Shown: positions 8,344 through 17,492, numbered from the stretch's first letter. The stretch is 64,000 nucleotides of DNA from Ardenticatenaceae bacterium (GCA_020634215.1 JACKCD010000028.1:1-64000), one strand, 5' to 3'. A program made the numbers and translations. Notes: generated from the letters alone by a model not told the origin.

Positions 8344-9606
8344 TTAACCAGGCACTTTTGCGACAACCTGTTCATACTGTGCAGCAACTTGCCGGCCGAC
8401 TTGCTGCCAACTGTACTGGGTTTGGGTTTTATAACGGCCGTTTTCTCCCAGCACCCGCCGTTTGGTCTCATCCAGCAACAGGGTTTGAACGGCCGTTGCC
8501 AACCCCGCCACATCGCCAAATTCCACCAGCAAGCCATTTTGCTGGTGGTCAATCACACCGGGAATGCCGCCTGCCCGTGCGCCAATAACCGGTTTGCCAT
8601 GCGCCCACGCTTCCAACAGCACAATGCCAAAGGAGTCGGTGCGGGAAGGGAGCAGGAGCATTTCGGTGTGGCGCAGCAGGGCGTGCTTTTCCGCTTCGCT
8701 CACAACACCAAGCGGCCGGATGATGGTTTGTTCGGTGGGAGATAAACGGCCGTAAAACCGCTCAAACTCCACCGCCATCTGCCCCACAAGCACCAAATTC
8801 ACCGGGCTGCCCTGCTGCCGCAAGCTCAACACCGCCTGAGCCGCGTGAATGGCACCTTTTTCATAGCTGTTGCGCCCCACAAACAGGACAAATGGGGGTG
8901 CCAAACCGTGTTTTTGCTGCAATAAGGCAAAATCGGCTGGCTGTGGTAACGGATCCAGCCCGCTGCCAACAGTTGTCACCCGCTTCATCTCGATGCCGTG
9001 AGCCTGTAACCCTTCCTGCTCCACCACCGTCAACGTAAACACCACGTCGGCTTCGCCCAGCAGCCGACGCTGGTGATCCATCGTCGAGTTCAGAGCCACG
9101 CGGTCATTGGTGGCAGAACCCAAATGGGCAAAGGGGGTCACGGCAAAGGGCAGCCGCTGCTGCTTGGCCCATCGCCACCCCGCCAGCAGCGGATATTCCC
9201 AGGAGATGTTAAAACCATGCACCAGATCAACCTTACCAACCATCTGCTCTAGCAGGCTGGGCAATTTTTGCATGGGGGGAATGGCGCGGGCGAGGTGGCG
9301 CAGAACGGCCGTTTGATCCCCCGGCAGCAGCGAAAGCAGCACCATCGCCTTACGCCATGCCAGCAGCGTGGGCAAACCACCCGGCAGCCCACGAATGGAG
9401 CAGCGAATCACCCGCAGTCCTTCATCCTGCGCCTCAGTCACACCCTCGCCACACCCCCGCCACAAATCACGCTCGCTTTGCGCCGCGCTGGTTAGCACGG
9501 TCACTTCATGGCCGTGCTGCGCCAAAGCTAACGCCAACGAACGCACATACCGTTCGCCGCCGCCAGGAAAAGGGGGGAAGGCAGGGGTGAGGAGTAGGAG
9601 GCGCAT
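8344..9606 (-). CDS. Glycosyltransferase family 4 (GT-B) enzyme
   Basis: 420 aa from the ATG at 9606; an in-frame start 33 bases earlier lies in repeat DNA. The N-terminus (Arg-Leu-Leu-Leu-Leu-Thr-Pro-Ala-Phe-Pro-Pro) leads into a Gly-Gly-Gly-Glu-Arg acceptor-site loop. The C-terminal half has Phe-Val-Gly-Arg and the donor-site segment Ser-Phe-Gly-Ile-Val-Leu-Leu-Glu-Ala-Trp-Ala. The gene is co-directional with the other GT4 gene (7022-8266). Role: sugar transfer from a nucleotide sugar, probably for lipid- or capsule-type glycans. The specificity is unknown. Confidence 0.88.
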   Translation of the reverse strand: MRLLLLTPAFPPFPGGGERYVRSLALALAQHGHEVTVLTSAAQSERDLWRGCGEGVTEAQDEGLRVIRCSIRGLPGGLPTLLAWRKAMVLLSLLPGDQTAVLRHLARAIPPMQKLPSLLEQMVGKVDLVHGFNISWEYPLLAGWRWAKQQRLPFAVTPFAHLGSATNDRVALNSTMDHQRRLLGEADVVFTLTVVEQEGLQAHGIEMKRVTTVGSGLDPLPQPADFALLQQKHGLAPPFVLFVGRNSYEKGAIHAAQAVLSLRQQGSPVNLVLVGQMAVEFERFYGRLSPTEQTIIRPLGVVSEAEKHALLRHTEMLLLPSRTDSFGIVLLEAWAHGKPVIGARAGGIPGVIDHQQNGLLVEFGDVAGLATAVQTLLLDETKRRVLGENGRYKTQTQYSWQQVGRQVAAQYEQVVAKVPG

Positions 9607-9620
9607 GGAGAGGAAGATGT

Positions 9621-9691
9621 TGCAAGTAACAAGTGGCAAGTGGCAAGTAGTCTACCTGTTACCCTGTTACTTGCCACTTGTTACCTGTTAC
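9621..9691. repeat. Tandem-repeat inverted hairpin (GGCAAGT family)
   Basis: Left-arm units of GTAACAAGTGGCAAGT type face right-arm ACTTGCCACTTGTTAC units. The stop codon of the double cyclase gene (9688-9690) lies inside the right arm. A close relative is at 31941-32010. Confidence 0.85.
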
Positions 9692-11355
9692 GCTTTAAAA
9701 GCGACAAACCGCCCCCAGCAGGAGGCCAATTCCATCCCTTTTTGAATGAAGCAGCCGAGGAAATAACGGCCGTTTTCCAGCTCCGCTATCTCCGTCCCCA
9801 AATTCTCGGCATGAACAATCCCCTTGGGGAACAAATTCAGGTGCATATCCTGATAATATTTATCCAGCGGATACATCTCATCCCAATCCTTGCCAAAATC
9901 AGCAATTAGCTTCTGGTTCGCCTCAGCAAACGTCTTGGGGTGCCAAATCCGCTGAATCGTGTTCATCGGATGCTCCATCGCCACACAGTCCACCCCCAGC
10001 CATTTGATATTGCGCTGAATACACCAGTCGCCAAAATCAGGCGACGGCCCTGGATGTTTGATCATGTAGCGGAATTCATCGGAATCGGGGCTGTTCCAAC
10101 CGTACTGATGCCAGCCGGTCTTCACAATCAAAATGTCCCCATCCTGCACATCCACCACACTTTCAATCATTTCTGGGGTGTAGACGCTGGAATTACTAAC
10201 CAGACCAGATATATCCGCCACCACTCCCTGTCCAATCCAATAATCAAAGGGGGTTTGGCCGATGGTACGGCCGGCGGCCCAAAAATGCTTTTCCCCGTCC
10301 ATGTGGCTGGCTAAATGGAAACTCGCCCGGCAGTGGGCATTGTTCCGCCCCAGCCCAAAATTTTGCCCACCCACCCGCTTGGTATATTTAATACTCAGCG
10401 GCTCATAGTTTGCCCACTGCGGCGTTTGCACGCTAAACGGCAGCGTCATATCCGCCATTTCCACCTGCCCCATCGCCGCCAAAAACTCAGCCTCGCCCAT
10501 CCCGTCAGGAGCTTGCAACGCCACCACCCGGCTCCACGCCGACTCCACCTCCATAAAAGGAACCGGCATCACCATCACCCACGCCCGTTGGTTATTTAGC
10601 TCGGCAATCTGCCCACCCAGCCCCTCAGCCAGCAGCAACCCTGACTTGGGCATGGTGATATGGGTTAACGCATGATACTCCTCTGCTGGGAACATCTCAT
10701 CCCACGTTTTGTCGTGCGTCTCCTTTAATTTCGCTTCCGCCTTTTCAAATTCGCGGGCGTGCATATAGCGAATGCTGGTGTTCATGGGGTGTTCGGCACA
10801 GCCACAGTCTACGGCAATCAACTTCAGCTTCATCTCCAGCGCCCAGGGGAAAAACTCCGGCGACGGCCCCGGATGGCGCACATAGTAGCCAAACTCCTTG
10901 CTTTCAATTCCCGCCTGCGCCGTTGGATTGGGCGTGTCGGGCAAATCAAAAGTGTGGCGATGGTAGCCCGTGTTGATAATGAGAATGTCGCCTTCCTTCA
11001 CCTCCGCCCGCGCCATAATCATTTCCGGCGTGTAAAGGCTGTAGTCAGAGACAGCATCGGAAATATCCACCACCACCCCTTCGCCGCACAAATCGGTAAG
11101 GGGGATGTCGGCAATGGCTCGCGCCCCGGAATGGAAGGCGCGTGGCCCCACCAAATGAGTGCCGGTGTTGTTGCTCCACTCAATAAGCTGCCCGTTAGCC
11201 CCCTGTCCCCCGCCCCACGAGCCGGTGACGCGCTTGAAAAAGTGGACTTGCAGCGGCATTTCCCCCGGCCACGGCGGGGTAAAAATGCTCAACGCTTGGG
11301 TCAAGTCATGCCATTTGGCCTTTGTCAACAGTTCTAAAGCTTGATTATTCTTCAT
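9688..11355 (-). CDS. Fused double cyclase-family protein (kynurenine formamidase-like)
   Basis: 555 aa, about twice the length of a single cyclase (PF04199-type) protein. Residues 17-282 and 302-555 are two diverged copies of the same domain, each with Tyr-Thr-Pro-Glu-Met-Ile, Gly-Asp-Ile-Leu-Ile, His-Pro-Gly-Pro and Asp-Cys...His-Pro-Met-Asn-Thr. The family metal motif is His-x-Gly-Thr-His-x-Asp. In the first copy it reads Asn-Thr-Gly-Thr-His-Leu-Val (N63, V69), losing two ligands. In the second copy it is His-Leu-Ala-Ser-His-Met-Asp (H347, H351, D353), keeping the ligands. The C-terminal half is therefore probably the catalytic one. Family members hydrolyse N-formylkynurenine, cyclic imides or related amides. 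A single-domain homologue is at 12217-13092. Confidence 0.85.
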   Translation of the reverse strand: MKNNQALELLTKAKWHDLTQALSIFTPPWPGEMPLQVHFFKRVTGSWGGGQGANGQLIEWSNNTGTHLVGPRAFHSGARAIADIPLTDLCGEGVVVDISDAVSDYSLYTPEMIMARAEVKEGDILIINTGYHRHTFDLPDTPNPTAQAGIESKEFGYYVRHPGPSPEFFPWALEMKLKLIAVDCGCAEHPMNTSIRYMHAREFEKAEAKLKETHDKTWDEMFPAEEYHALTHITMPKSGLLLAEGLGGQIAELNNQRAWVMVMPVPFMEVESAWSRVVALQAPDGMGEAEFLAAMGQVEMADMTLPFSVQTPQWANYEPLSIKYTKRVGGQNFGLGRNNAHCRASFHLASHMDGEKHFWAAGRTIGQTPFDYWIGQGVVADISGLVSNSSVYTPEMIESVVDVQDGDILIVKTGWHQYGWNSPDSDEFRYMIKHPGPSPDFGDWCIQRNIKWLGVDCVAMEHPMNTIQRIWHPKTFAEANQKLIADFGKDWDEMYPLDKYYQDMHLNLFPKGIVHAENLGTEIAELENGRYFLGCFIQKGMELASCWGRFVAFKA

Positions 11356-11372
11356 TCTCAGCCTCTTTTGTT

Positions 11373-11663
11373 TTAATCTTCATAAGCAGTGCCAATCACC
11401 ACCGTCCAGGTGCGGACTTCCCACTGTTTGACCAACCCGTTTAACACGTAGGGATCGTTTTGGGCAAAGGCTTCTACAACGGATTTATCGGCCGCTTGAA
11501 AGACCAGAAGTGCCGAATCCGGCGGGTCGCTAAAAGCACCACCTAGCACCAGTTCCCCCCGTTCCTGGGCGGCTTGGGCGTACTGTAGGTGGTTGGTGCG
11601 ATATAACGGCCGTTTTTCCATATAATCATCCACCACCCAATAAAACAGTGCGTAATAGTTCAT
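11373..11663 (-). CDS. YciI-like protein
   Basis: 96 aa, a ferredoxin-like alpha-beta fold of the YciI/YCII family. It has the typical opening (Tyr-Tyr-Ala-Leu-Phe-Tyr), Arg-x2-His near residue 24, the Gly-Gly-Ala-Phe-Ser-Asp loop near residue 42, Phe-x3-Asp-Pro-Tyr near residue 70 and a C-terminal Trp-x-Val strand. The His/Asp pair has been proposed as an active site in relatives; the function is unknown here. It is placed between the cyclase genes on the same strand, which suggests a part in the same pathway. Confidence 0.85.
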   Translation of the reverse strand: MNYYALFYWVVDDYMEKRPLYRTNHLQYAQAAQERGELVLGGAFSDPPDSALLVFQAADKSVVEAFAQNDPYVLNGLVKQWEVRTWTVVIGTAYED

Positions 11664-11689
11664 AACATATTCTCCGCTGCTTCACTCCA

Positions 11690-11950
11690 TCATTTGTCAT
11701 AATGAAAACGACAAGAGACAATTATCAAACTCGTCTCACTAACTCGATACACCAAACGATGCTCCGAATCAATCCGCCTTGACCAGTAACCAGACAAATT
11801 TGCCTTCAATGGTTCTGGCTTTCCCGTTCCAGTAAATGGTGTCCGTGAACTTTCCTTGATGAGCTGGTTAATACGCCTCAGCAGTTGCCGATCATTTGTT
11901 TGAAACCACACATAATCGTCCCATGCGGATGGAGTAAATTCAATGTTCAT
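11690..11950 (-). CDS. yoeB: YoeB-family mRNA interferase toxin
   Basis: 86 aa, full length for YoeB. The catalytic residues are visible: Glu in Gly-Lys-Pro-Glu-Pro-Leu-Lys near residue 46, Arg in Ser-Arg-Arg-Ile-Asp near residue 59, Glu-His-Arg-Leu-Val-Tyr, and the terminal Cys-Arg-Phe-His-Tyr. YoeB cleaves mRNA in the ribosomal A site. Its ATG overlaps the antitoxin stop by 4 bp (ATGA), the usual coupled order. The conserved catalytic set suggests an active toxin. Confidence 0.93.
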   Translation of the reverse strand: MNIEFTPSAWDDYVWFQTNDRQLLRRINQLIKESSRTPFTGTGKPEPLKANLSGYWSRRIDSEHRLVYRVSETSLIIVSCRFHYDK

Positions 11951-12201
11951 GAATCAATCAGGGTTTTACTTTCTGTAAGACCAGACTTGTCTTCGGCAAT
12001 AGATTGGCGTAAATGCGCCGCATTTGCAGGGGTAGAAAGCAAGTACAATGTTTCCTGCCATGAATTAAACTCATCGAGCGACAAAACCACAACGCTCTGA
12101 CCTTCTTCATTGACGACAATGGTTGGCTCAATATTCTCAAAACTACGCTTAATAACCTCTCGGAAATCTTTCTCAGCCTGCTTGACAGTAATCGTGTTCA
12201 T
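11947..12201 (-). CDS. yefM: YefM/Phd-family antitoxin
   Basis: 84 aa. The N-terminal Phd/YefM DNA-binding fold begins Met-Asn-Thr-Ile-Thr-Val-Lys-Gln-Ala. The central strand Val-Val-Val-Leu-Ser-Leu-Asp-Glu-Phe-Asn-Ser-Trp matches the family signature (Ser-x2-x-Tyr/Phe). The acidic tail would bind and block YoeB. It precedes and overlaps the toxin gene, and the pair should autorepress. It sits inside the cyclase cluster, downstream of the single cyclase gene by 15 bp. Confidence 0.92.
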   Translation of the reverse strand: MNTITVKQAEKDFREVIKRSFENIEPTIVVNEEGQSVVVLSLDEFNSWQETLYLLSTPANAAHLRQSIAEDKSGLTESKTLIDS

Positions 12202-12216
12202 AAAATTACTCCAAAA

Positions 12217-13092
12217 TTAGTACGTCCGTCCTCGACCACCCAAACGCTCCACATGGATCGGGTCATAGCAGTCCCCATACTTCGTTTTGGGCATCGTCGC
12301 CTTCTTCGCCATCAGCTCCTCATACTCCGCATCATCCACCATCGCCACAATCCGCGCAATCGAAGCCTCGCCATCTACAAAACGCCAGGGGAAACAGCCG
12401 ACCTGCACCCGCCGATTACACAGCAGGTCAATATCCCCGCCCACACATTCTGCATGGATAATCCCCTTGTGGAACATCCACAGGTGCATCATCTGGTACA
12501 TATCTTTGGTAAAATAATCAGCCAGCGGCTTGCCATACTTTTCCCGGAAATACGCATCCGCATCCTCTGCCTGGGCTGGCATCCAGTCGCGGATTTTGGT
12601 ATTCATTGGATGGTCAGCACTGCCGCAGTCTACCCCAATCCACTTGATTTTCTTTTCCTCGCACCATTGGGCAAAACGGGCATCAGGACCAGGGTGCATT
12701 ACCATATAGCGCACCTCATTGCCATAGGGCTGATCCCAGCCAAAGTGGTGGTAGCCCGTGTGGATAATCAAAATGTCCCCTTCACGCACCTTCACCCGCT
12801 CTTCAATCATTTCTGGCGTATACACATCATAATCACCGCAGCAATCGCTCAAATCTACAATCGCCGCTTCGCCGCACAAAAAGTCAAAATCAAGCGAGGC
12901 AATATCTTTGCCCGGCGTATAAAAGTGGATTTCCCCGTCCAGGTGGGTGCCCACATGGTTAGAATGGGTCACAACCTGCCCATTCGCGCCATTGGGTGCC
13001 AGCCGCTTAAAATATTTCACTTGCAATGGTTCATATGTCGGCCATGGGGGAGTGCCAATACCAAGGGGAATAGTGAGGTCTATAAATTTCAT
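12217..13092 (-). CDS. Cyclase family protein (kynurenine formamidase-like)
   Basis: 291 aa from the ATG at 13092, which has GGAAG 6-8 nt upstream; the longer frame from 13200 has no protein-like sequence. The metal motif is intact: His-Val-Gly-Thr-His-Leu-Asp-Gly, followed by His-Phe. Other family landmarks are Tyr-Thr-Pro-Glu-Met-Ile, Gly-Asp-Ile-Leu-Ile-Ile-His-Thr-Gly and Asp-Cys-Gly-Ser-Ala-Asp-His-Pro-Met-Asn-Thr. It is clearly related to both halves of the double cyclase at 9688-11355 and probably derives from the same duplication series. The reaction is likely metal-dependent amide or imide hydrolysis; the substrate is unknown. Confidence 0.88.
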   Translation of the reverse strand: MKFIDLTIPLGIGTPPWPTYEPLQVKYFKRLAPNGANGQVVTHSNHVGTHLDGEIHFYTPGKDIASLDFDFLCGEAAIVDLSDCCGDYDVYTPEMIEERVKVREGDILIIHTGYHHFGWDQPYGNEVRYMVMHPGPDARFAQWCEEKKIKWIGVDCGSADHPMNTKIRDWMPAQAEDADAYFREKYGKPLADYFTKDMYQMMHLWMFHKGIIHAECVGGDIDLLCNRRVQVGCFPWRFVDGEASIARIVAMVDDAEYEELMAKKATMPKTKYGDCYDPIHVERLGGRGRTY

Positions 13093-13611
13093 AAATAACT
13101 TCCTTAATCTTTCGTTCTCCGTAGCAGGGTCAGAAAAAAGATATGCTGAGGGATGATTAGTGTGTGACAAATACAACACCAACGCACCTACAGGCATCAA
13201 TTATCAAGTGCAATCGGCAATTGAGCAAATGGTCGCAACCCTGCCCTACATCCCAATACGACAGCACCTGAGATGAGCAACATGATCGCTACGGTCGCCA
13301 CAAGCAATTATGGGCTATATAATCTTGGTAACAATAATCAGCAAACGATTCTAGTTGAACGCTCGCACCTCATCGGCAGTCTCAACACGATCCGCAGCCA
13401 CAGTGCCTACTCTATCAAGATTAGCTCATCAAAGCTGAAAGGCAGGGATCCGGTTGCCAATGGTGGCCTGTTTAGCTGTCTCGATAGCTATGATAAAGCC
13501 TACAAAGCATTAAATAGTTCTTGTGGCAGACCAACAGGAGAGCCAATTGGCTACAAGTGATTGGGAGCAAAACGGCCGTTTTCTCCCCCATATAAAAGAA
13601 CCAATCAAAAT
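13093..13611. other. Long intergenic region with one doubtful ORF
   Basis: About 520 bases between the divergent cyclase and xylulokinase genes. A plus-strand open frame of 95 codons at 13273-13560 is Ser/Asn/Gly-rich with no recognised domain. Its base composition is less GC-rich than the flanks. It could be a small hypothetical protein or decayed DNA, and I give it low weight. One AACGGCCGTT lies at 13571, within a wider AAAACGGCCGTTTT palindrome just before xylB. Confidence 0.35.
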
Positions 13612-15102
13612 ATGAAACCCCTTCTCGCCATTGACCTCGGTACCTCCTCTGTCAAAGTGCTGCTGACAGACACAAACGGCCGTTTACTCGCCCAAGCCAG
13701 TGCTGAATACCCCCTGCACCATCCCCAACCCAACCAAACCGAACAAAACCCGGCCGAATGGTGGACAGCCGTTTGCTACGCTGTTCGCGCCGCCCTTACC
13801 CAAGCTTCCCCTCACCCACCCATTGCCGCCATCGGGCTTTCCGGCCAGATGCACGGCACGGTTCTGCTGGACAAAACGGGCAGCCTGCTCGCGCCAGCCG
13901 TCATCTGGCCTGACCAGCGCAGCCAGACACAGGTGGCCGAAATTACCGCCGCCGTGGGCGCCATGCAGCTTATTGACATTAGCGGCAGTCCGGTGGCAAC
14001 CGGTTTCCAGGCGGCCACACTGCGCTGGCTGCGGCAAAACCGCCCCGACCTATGGCCGCAAATCGGCACCGTACTGCTGCCCAAAGATTATTTGGGCTGG
14101 CGGCTGACGGGACAGTATCACACCGACCCCAGCGACGCTTCGGCCACCTTGCTGTTTGACACGGCGCACCGCCGCTGGTCGCCAGAGTTGTTGGATGTAG
14201 TAGGGCTGCGGCTGGAACAATTGCCAACGGTGTGGGAAGGAACGGCCGTTTCTGCCCCCCTTCTTCCCATCCCCGCCGCCGAACTCGGTCTGCCGCCCGG
14301 CATTCCTGTGGTGGTGGGCGGTGCCGACACCGCCTGCGGGCTGTTGGGAGCCGGGGTCGTCAGCAACCGTGACCTACTGCTAACCCTCAGCACCGGCGGC
14401 CAGCTTGTACTGCCCAGCGAAACGATGGCGGTGGATACGGCCGGCCGTATCCACACTTTTTGTGCCGCCCTGCCCCCCGCCACAGGGCAAGCCGGCTGGT
14501 ACCAAATGGGGGCGATTTTGGCCGCCGGTCTCAATTTACGCTGGTTGCGTGATAATGTGTTTGGGTTGGATGATCCTAATGCCTACGCGAAAATGACCGC
14601 CTGGGCAGCCACCGCCCCGCCTGGAGCCAACGGGTTGCTCTATCTGCCCTATTTGGTCGGAGAGCGCACGCCTCACATGAACCCGCAGGCACGGGGGATG
14701 TTTTTGGGGTTGGCAGCACAGCACGCTCGCGCCGAGCTGGTACGGGCAGTGTTGGAAGGGGTCGCCCTGGCCTGTTTTGATGCCTTTGCGGTGCTGGCAG
14801 AATTAGGGGCTGCGCCCCAGCGCATTGTGCTGGCAGGTGGCGGCGCCAGCAGCCCCCTCTGGTGCCAAATCATCGCGGATGTGTTTGGCCTGCCCGTGGA
14901 GCCGCTGGCGGTGGAGAATCAGTCGGCAATGGGGGCGATTTTGCTGGCGGGTGGAGGTGCAGGCTTGTTTGATGTCGGAAAAACGGCCGTTTCTTGGGCC
15001 TCCACCCGCCCTGCCATCCAACCCAACCCAGCCAACCATGCCCTTTACCAGTCGCTGCTGGCCGTCTTTCGTGGGGCGTATGAGAAATATTGGGGGGAAT
15101 AA
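13612..15102 (+). CDS. xylB: Xylulokinase-like FGGY carbohydrate kinase
   Basis: 496 aa. The ATG at 13612 gives the classic FGGY start (Leu-Ala-Ile-Asp-Leu-Gly-Thr-Ser-Ser-Val-Lys). The phosphate-binding and substrate regions follow: Gly-Leu-Ser-Gly-Gln-Met-His-Gly near residue 77 (a xylulokinase signature), Trp-Pro-Asp-Gln-Arg near residue 100, the catalytic Asp in Gly-Gly-Ala-Asp-Thr-Ala near residue 238, and the ADP-binding Leu-Ala-Gly-Gly-Gly-Ala near residue 406. It phosphorylates D-xylulose with ATP before entry to the pentose phosphate pathway. No xylose isomerase is in the window. Five palindrome copies lie in or next to this gene. Confidence 0.9.
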   Translation: MKPLLAIDLGTSSVKVLLTDTNGRLLAQASAEYPLHHPQPNQTEQNPAEWWTAVCYAVRAALTQASPHPPIAAIGLSGQMHGTVLLDKTGSLLAPAVIWPDQRSQTQVAEITAAVGAMQLIDISGSPVATGFQAATLRWLRQNRPDLWPQIGTVLLPKDYLGWRLTGQYHTDPSDASATLLFDTAHRRWSPELLDVVGLRLEQLPTVWEGTAVSAPLLPIPAAELGLPPGIPVVVGGADTACGLLGAGVVSNRDLLLTLSTGGQLVLPSETMAVDTAGRIHTFCAALPPATGQAGWYQMGAILAAGLNLRWLRDNVFGLDDPNAYAKMTAWAATAPPGANGLLYLPYLVGERTPHMNPQARGMFLGLAAQHARAELVRAVLEGVALACFDAFAVLAELGAAPQRIVLAGGGASSPLWCQIIADVFGLPVEPLAVENQSAMGAILLAGGGAGLFDVGKTAVSWASTRPAIQPNPANHALYQSLLAVFRGAYEKYWGE

Positions 15103-15255
15103 ACGGCCGTTTGGCAAAATTTTCACCCGAATAAACAAGCACAATTTATGTTATACTCTCCGCTATGTTAGCCAAAATTGAACACTGTTTTGCCAAAGTT
15201 AGTCTTTTGGGGACTATTCATTCCCCTTCTGGCTGATTCTTTGGCGAAGGCACTG

Positions 15256-17427
15256 ATGAAGCAAACACGTCACATTCTCGCTATTCTGGCTGTGGTTATT
15301 TGCAGCCTGGGGCTATTGAGGAGAGAGGTCTGGGGACAAACGGCCGTTTCTCCCCAACGCCCCAACCAACCCGCCACCACCCTCGTTCCCCTTGGTGCCT
15401 CCTGGAAATACCTCGACAACGGCAGCGACCAGGGCACGGCCTGGCGTAACCCCGCCTTCGACGACAGCAGTTGGGCTAGCGGCGCAGCCGAACTTGGCTA
15501 TGGCGACGGCGATGAAACCACCATCGTTGGTTACGGCAGCGACATCAACAACAAATACACCACCACCTACTTTCGCCACAGCTTCAATGTCGCCGATGCC
15601 AGCACCATCGCCTACCTCAACCTCTCCGTCATCCGTGACGATGGCGTTGTGGTTTACCTCAACGGCACCGAACTCCTGCGCGACAACCTACCCGGGGGTG
15701 CCATCACCTATCTGACCACCGCCAGCAGTGCCATTGGCGGCAGCAGCGAATTAACGGCCGTTACCAGCACCATAACCGCCAACGGAATTTTAGCCAACGG
15801 CAACAACGTGTTGGCCGTCGAAATTCACCAAGCCAACAGCACCAGCTCCGACATCAGCTTTGACCTCCAACTGGAAGTCGGCACACTCACCCAATTTGTC
15901 CAACTGATGTGGTCAGGCGGTATCACCAACAGTTCCGCACAAGTCAACGCCAAGCTCTTCATCCCCAGCAGCACCGTCCGCCTGATCGTCAGCCAAAGCG
16001 CTGACCTCAGCAACCCTATCGCTTCTGGCTTTGCCACCGCTTCGGCCGCAAACAACAACGTGGCTCCCCTAACCATTACAGGTCTCACGCCCAACACCGC
16101 CTACTATTACGCCATCGAAGCCGAAGGGGTCATAGACAGCAGCAAAATCGGCCAATTCCACACCTTTGGCAACGGTGCCTTCTCCTACACCTTTGCCATG
16201 GCCGGCGATGCCACCCTCGGCTCCACCTCCCCCATTTACACCACCATCCGTGACCAAAACCCGCTCTTTTTCCTCAACCCCGGCGACTTTTTCTACGCCG
16301 ATATTGGCATTAACGACCGCAACCTCTTCCGCGCCGCCTTTGACGCCTCGGTTGGTTCCACCACACAATCTCAGCTTTACCAACAGGTGCCCATTGCCTA
16401 CGTCTGGGACGACCACGACTTTGGCCCCAACAATGCCGACGGCACCTCACCCAGCCGCGAAGCCGCCCGGCTCACCTACCAAGAATATGTGCCGCACTAT
16501 CCGCTGGGGGCTGGCAGCGGCGATGTGCCTATTTATCAGGCGTTTACCGTCGGCCGCACCCGCTTTATCATGCTCGATTTGCGCTCGGCGCGAACCCCCA
16601 GCAGTGCCACCGATGATGCCAGCAAAACGATGATGGGGGCAGCACAAAAGGCGTGGTTTAAGCAGCAGCTTTTAGACGCGAATGGAGCCTATCCGCTCAT
16701 CTTTATCGTTGGCTCCGTCCCCTGGATTTCCTCGTCGAGCAGCGATACCTGGGCAGGATATACGACTGAGCGGCGTGAGTTGGCCGATTTTATTAAGGAC
16801 AACAACATCCACAATTTAGTCATGCTCTCGGCCGATGCTCACATGCTGGCGTTGGACGACGGCAGCAACAACAGCTACGCTACCGGTGGCGGCGCGTCAT
16901 TCCCGGTCTTCCATGCGGCGGCACTAGATCGGGGCGGCTCGATCAAGGGGGGGCCTTACACCCATGGCCCCTTTTCCGGTACGGGGCAGTTTGCCTTGGT
17001 AACCGTAACAGACAACAACAGCAGCCAAATCTGCGTGGCCTACAGCGGCCTGCTGCGTGACAGCACGACGGGAAACCTGACGGAGTTGATTGATTGGAGC
17101 GACTGCTATTATTTAACGGCCGTTTCCCCCACCGTCACCCCCACCATCAATACCACAACCTCCACAAGCCTAGATCTAGCCTGGGACAGTAACCCGGCCA
17201 ACTGCACCTACGAAGTTCACAGCGACACCACCCCTTACTTCACCCCCACAGCCGGAACGCTCATCAACAGCGGCAGCGGCAGCAGTGCCACTGTACCCCT
17301 GGCCGTGGGCAGCCCCAGCACAAACCATTATTACTGGGTGCGGGCGGTGAACTGTGATGGCTCAGAAACGGCCGTTTCCAACCACGTCGCCGAATTCGAC
17401 TTTGCCCTCATCCCAGGCTCGCCATAA
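15256..17427 (+). CDS. Secreted PhoD-like metallophosphatase with N-terminal beta-sandwich and fibronectin-type domains
   Basis: 723 aa. The ATG at 15256 starts a signal peptide (Lys-Gln-Thr-Arg then a Leu/Ala/Val-rich core). Residues about 45-200 form a beta-sandwich with Asp-Asp-Ser-Ser-Trp and Asn-Asn-Lys-Tyr, as found in glycan-binding modules. Residues about 210-290 look Fn3/PhoD-N-like (Thr-Gly-Leu-Thr-Pro-Asn-Thr-Ala-Tyr-Tyr-Tyr). The catalytic domain follows, with Ala-Gly-Asp, Gly-Asp-Phe-Phe-Tyr-Ala-Asp, Trp-Asp-Asp-His-Asp-Phe-Gly and Ser-Ala-Asp-Ala-His-Met metal sites. A second Fn3-like domain ends the protein. It is probably an exported Ca/Fe-type alkaline phosphatase or phosphodiesterase for phosphorus scavenging. 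Confidence 0.85.
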   Translation: MKQTRHILAILAVVICSLGLLRREVWGQTAVSPQRPNQPATTLVPLGASWKYLDNGSDQGTAWRNPAFDDSSWASGAAELGYGDGDETTIVGYGSDINNKYTTTYFRHSFNVADASTIAYLNLSVIRDDGVVVYLNGTELLRDNLPGGAITYLTTASSAIGGSSELTAVTSTITANGILANGNNVLAVEIHQANSTSSDISFDLQLEVGTLTQFVQLMWSGGITNSSAQVNAKLFIPSSTVRLIVSQSADLSNPIASGFATASAANNNVAPLTITGLTPNTAYYYAIEAEGVIDSSKIGQFHTFGNGAFSYTFAMAGDATLGSTSPIYTTIRDQNPLFFLNPGDFFYADIGINDRNLFRAAFDASVGSTTQSQLYQQVPIAYVWDDHDFGPNNADGTSPSREAARLTYQEYVPHYPLGAGSGDVPIYQAFTVGRTRFIMLDLRSARTPSSATDDASKTMMGAAQKAWFKQQLLDANGAYPLIFIVGSVPWISSSSSDTWAGYTTERRELADFIKDNNIHNLVMLSADAHMLALDDGSNNSYATGGGASFPVFHAAALDRGGSIKGGPYTHGPFSGTGQFALVTVTDNNSSQICVAYSGLLRDSTTGNLTELIDWSDCYYLTAVSPTVTPTINTTTSTSLDLAWDSNPANCTYEVHSDTTPYFTPTAGTLINSGSGSSATVPLAVGSPSTNHYYWVRAVNCDGSETAVSNHVAEFDFALIPGSP

Positions 17428-17428
17428 G

Positions 17429-17464
17429 CATAGTAGCCAAGACCTCCAGCCCTCGGCTACTATG
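17429..17464. terminator. Hairpin after the phosphatase gene
   Basis: CATAGTAGCC pairs with GGCTACTATG across a 16-nt loop. It begins just after the stop codon. The T-tract is weak, so factor-independent termination is uncertain. Confidence 0.6.
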
Positions 17465-17492
17465 TAGCCCCAAATCCTGCTAAAATTCACCC

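Noticed and set aside
13273..13560. 95-codon ORF as a firm gene
   Set aside because: No recognised domain, composition unlike neighbours and no ribosome binding site; it is kept only as a doubtful item in the intergenic entry.
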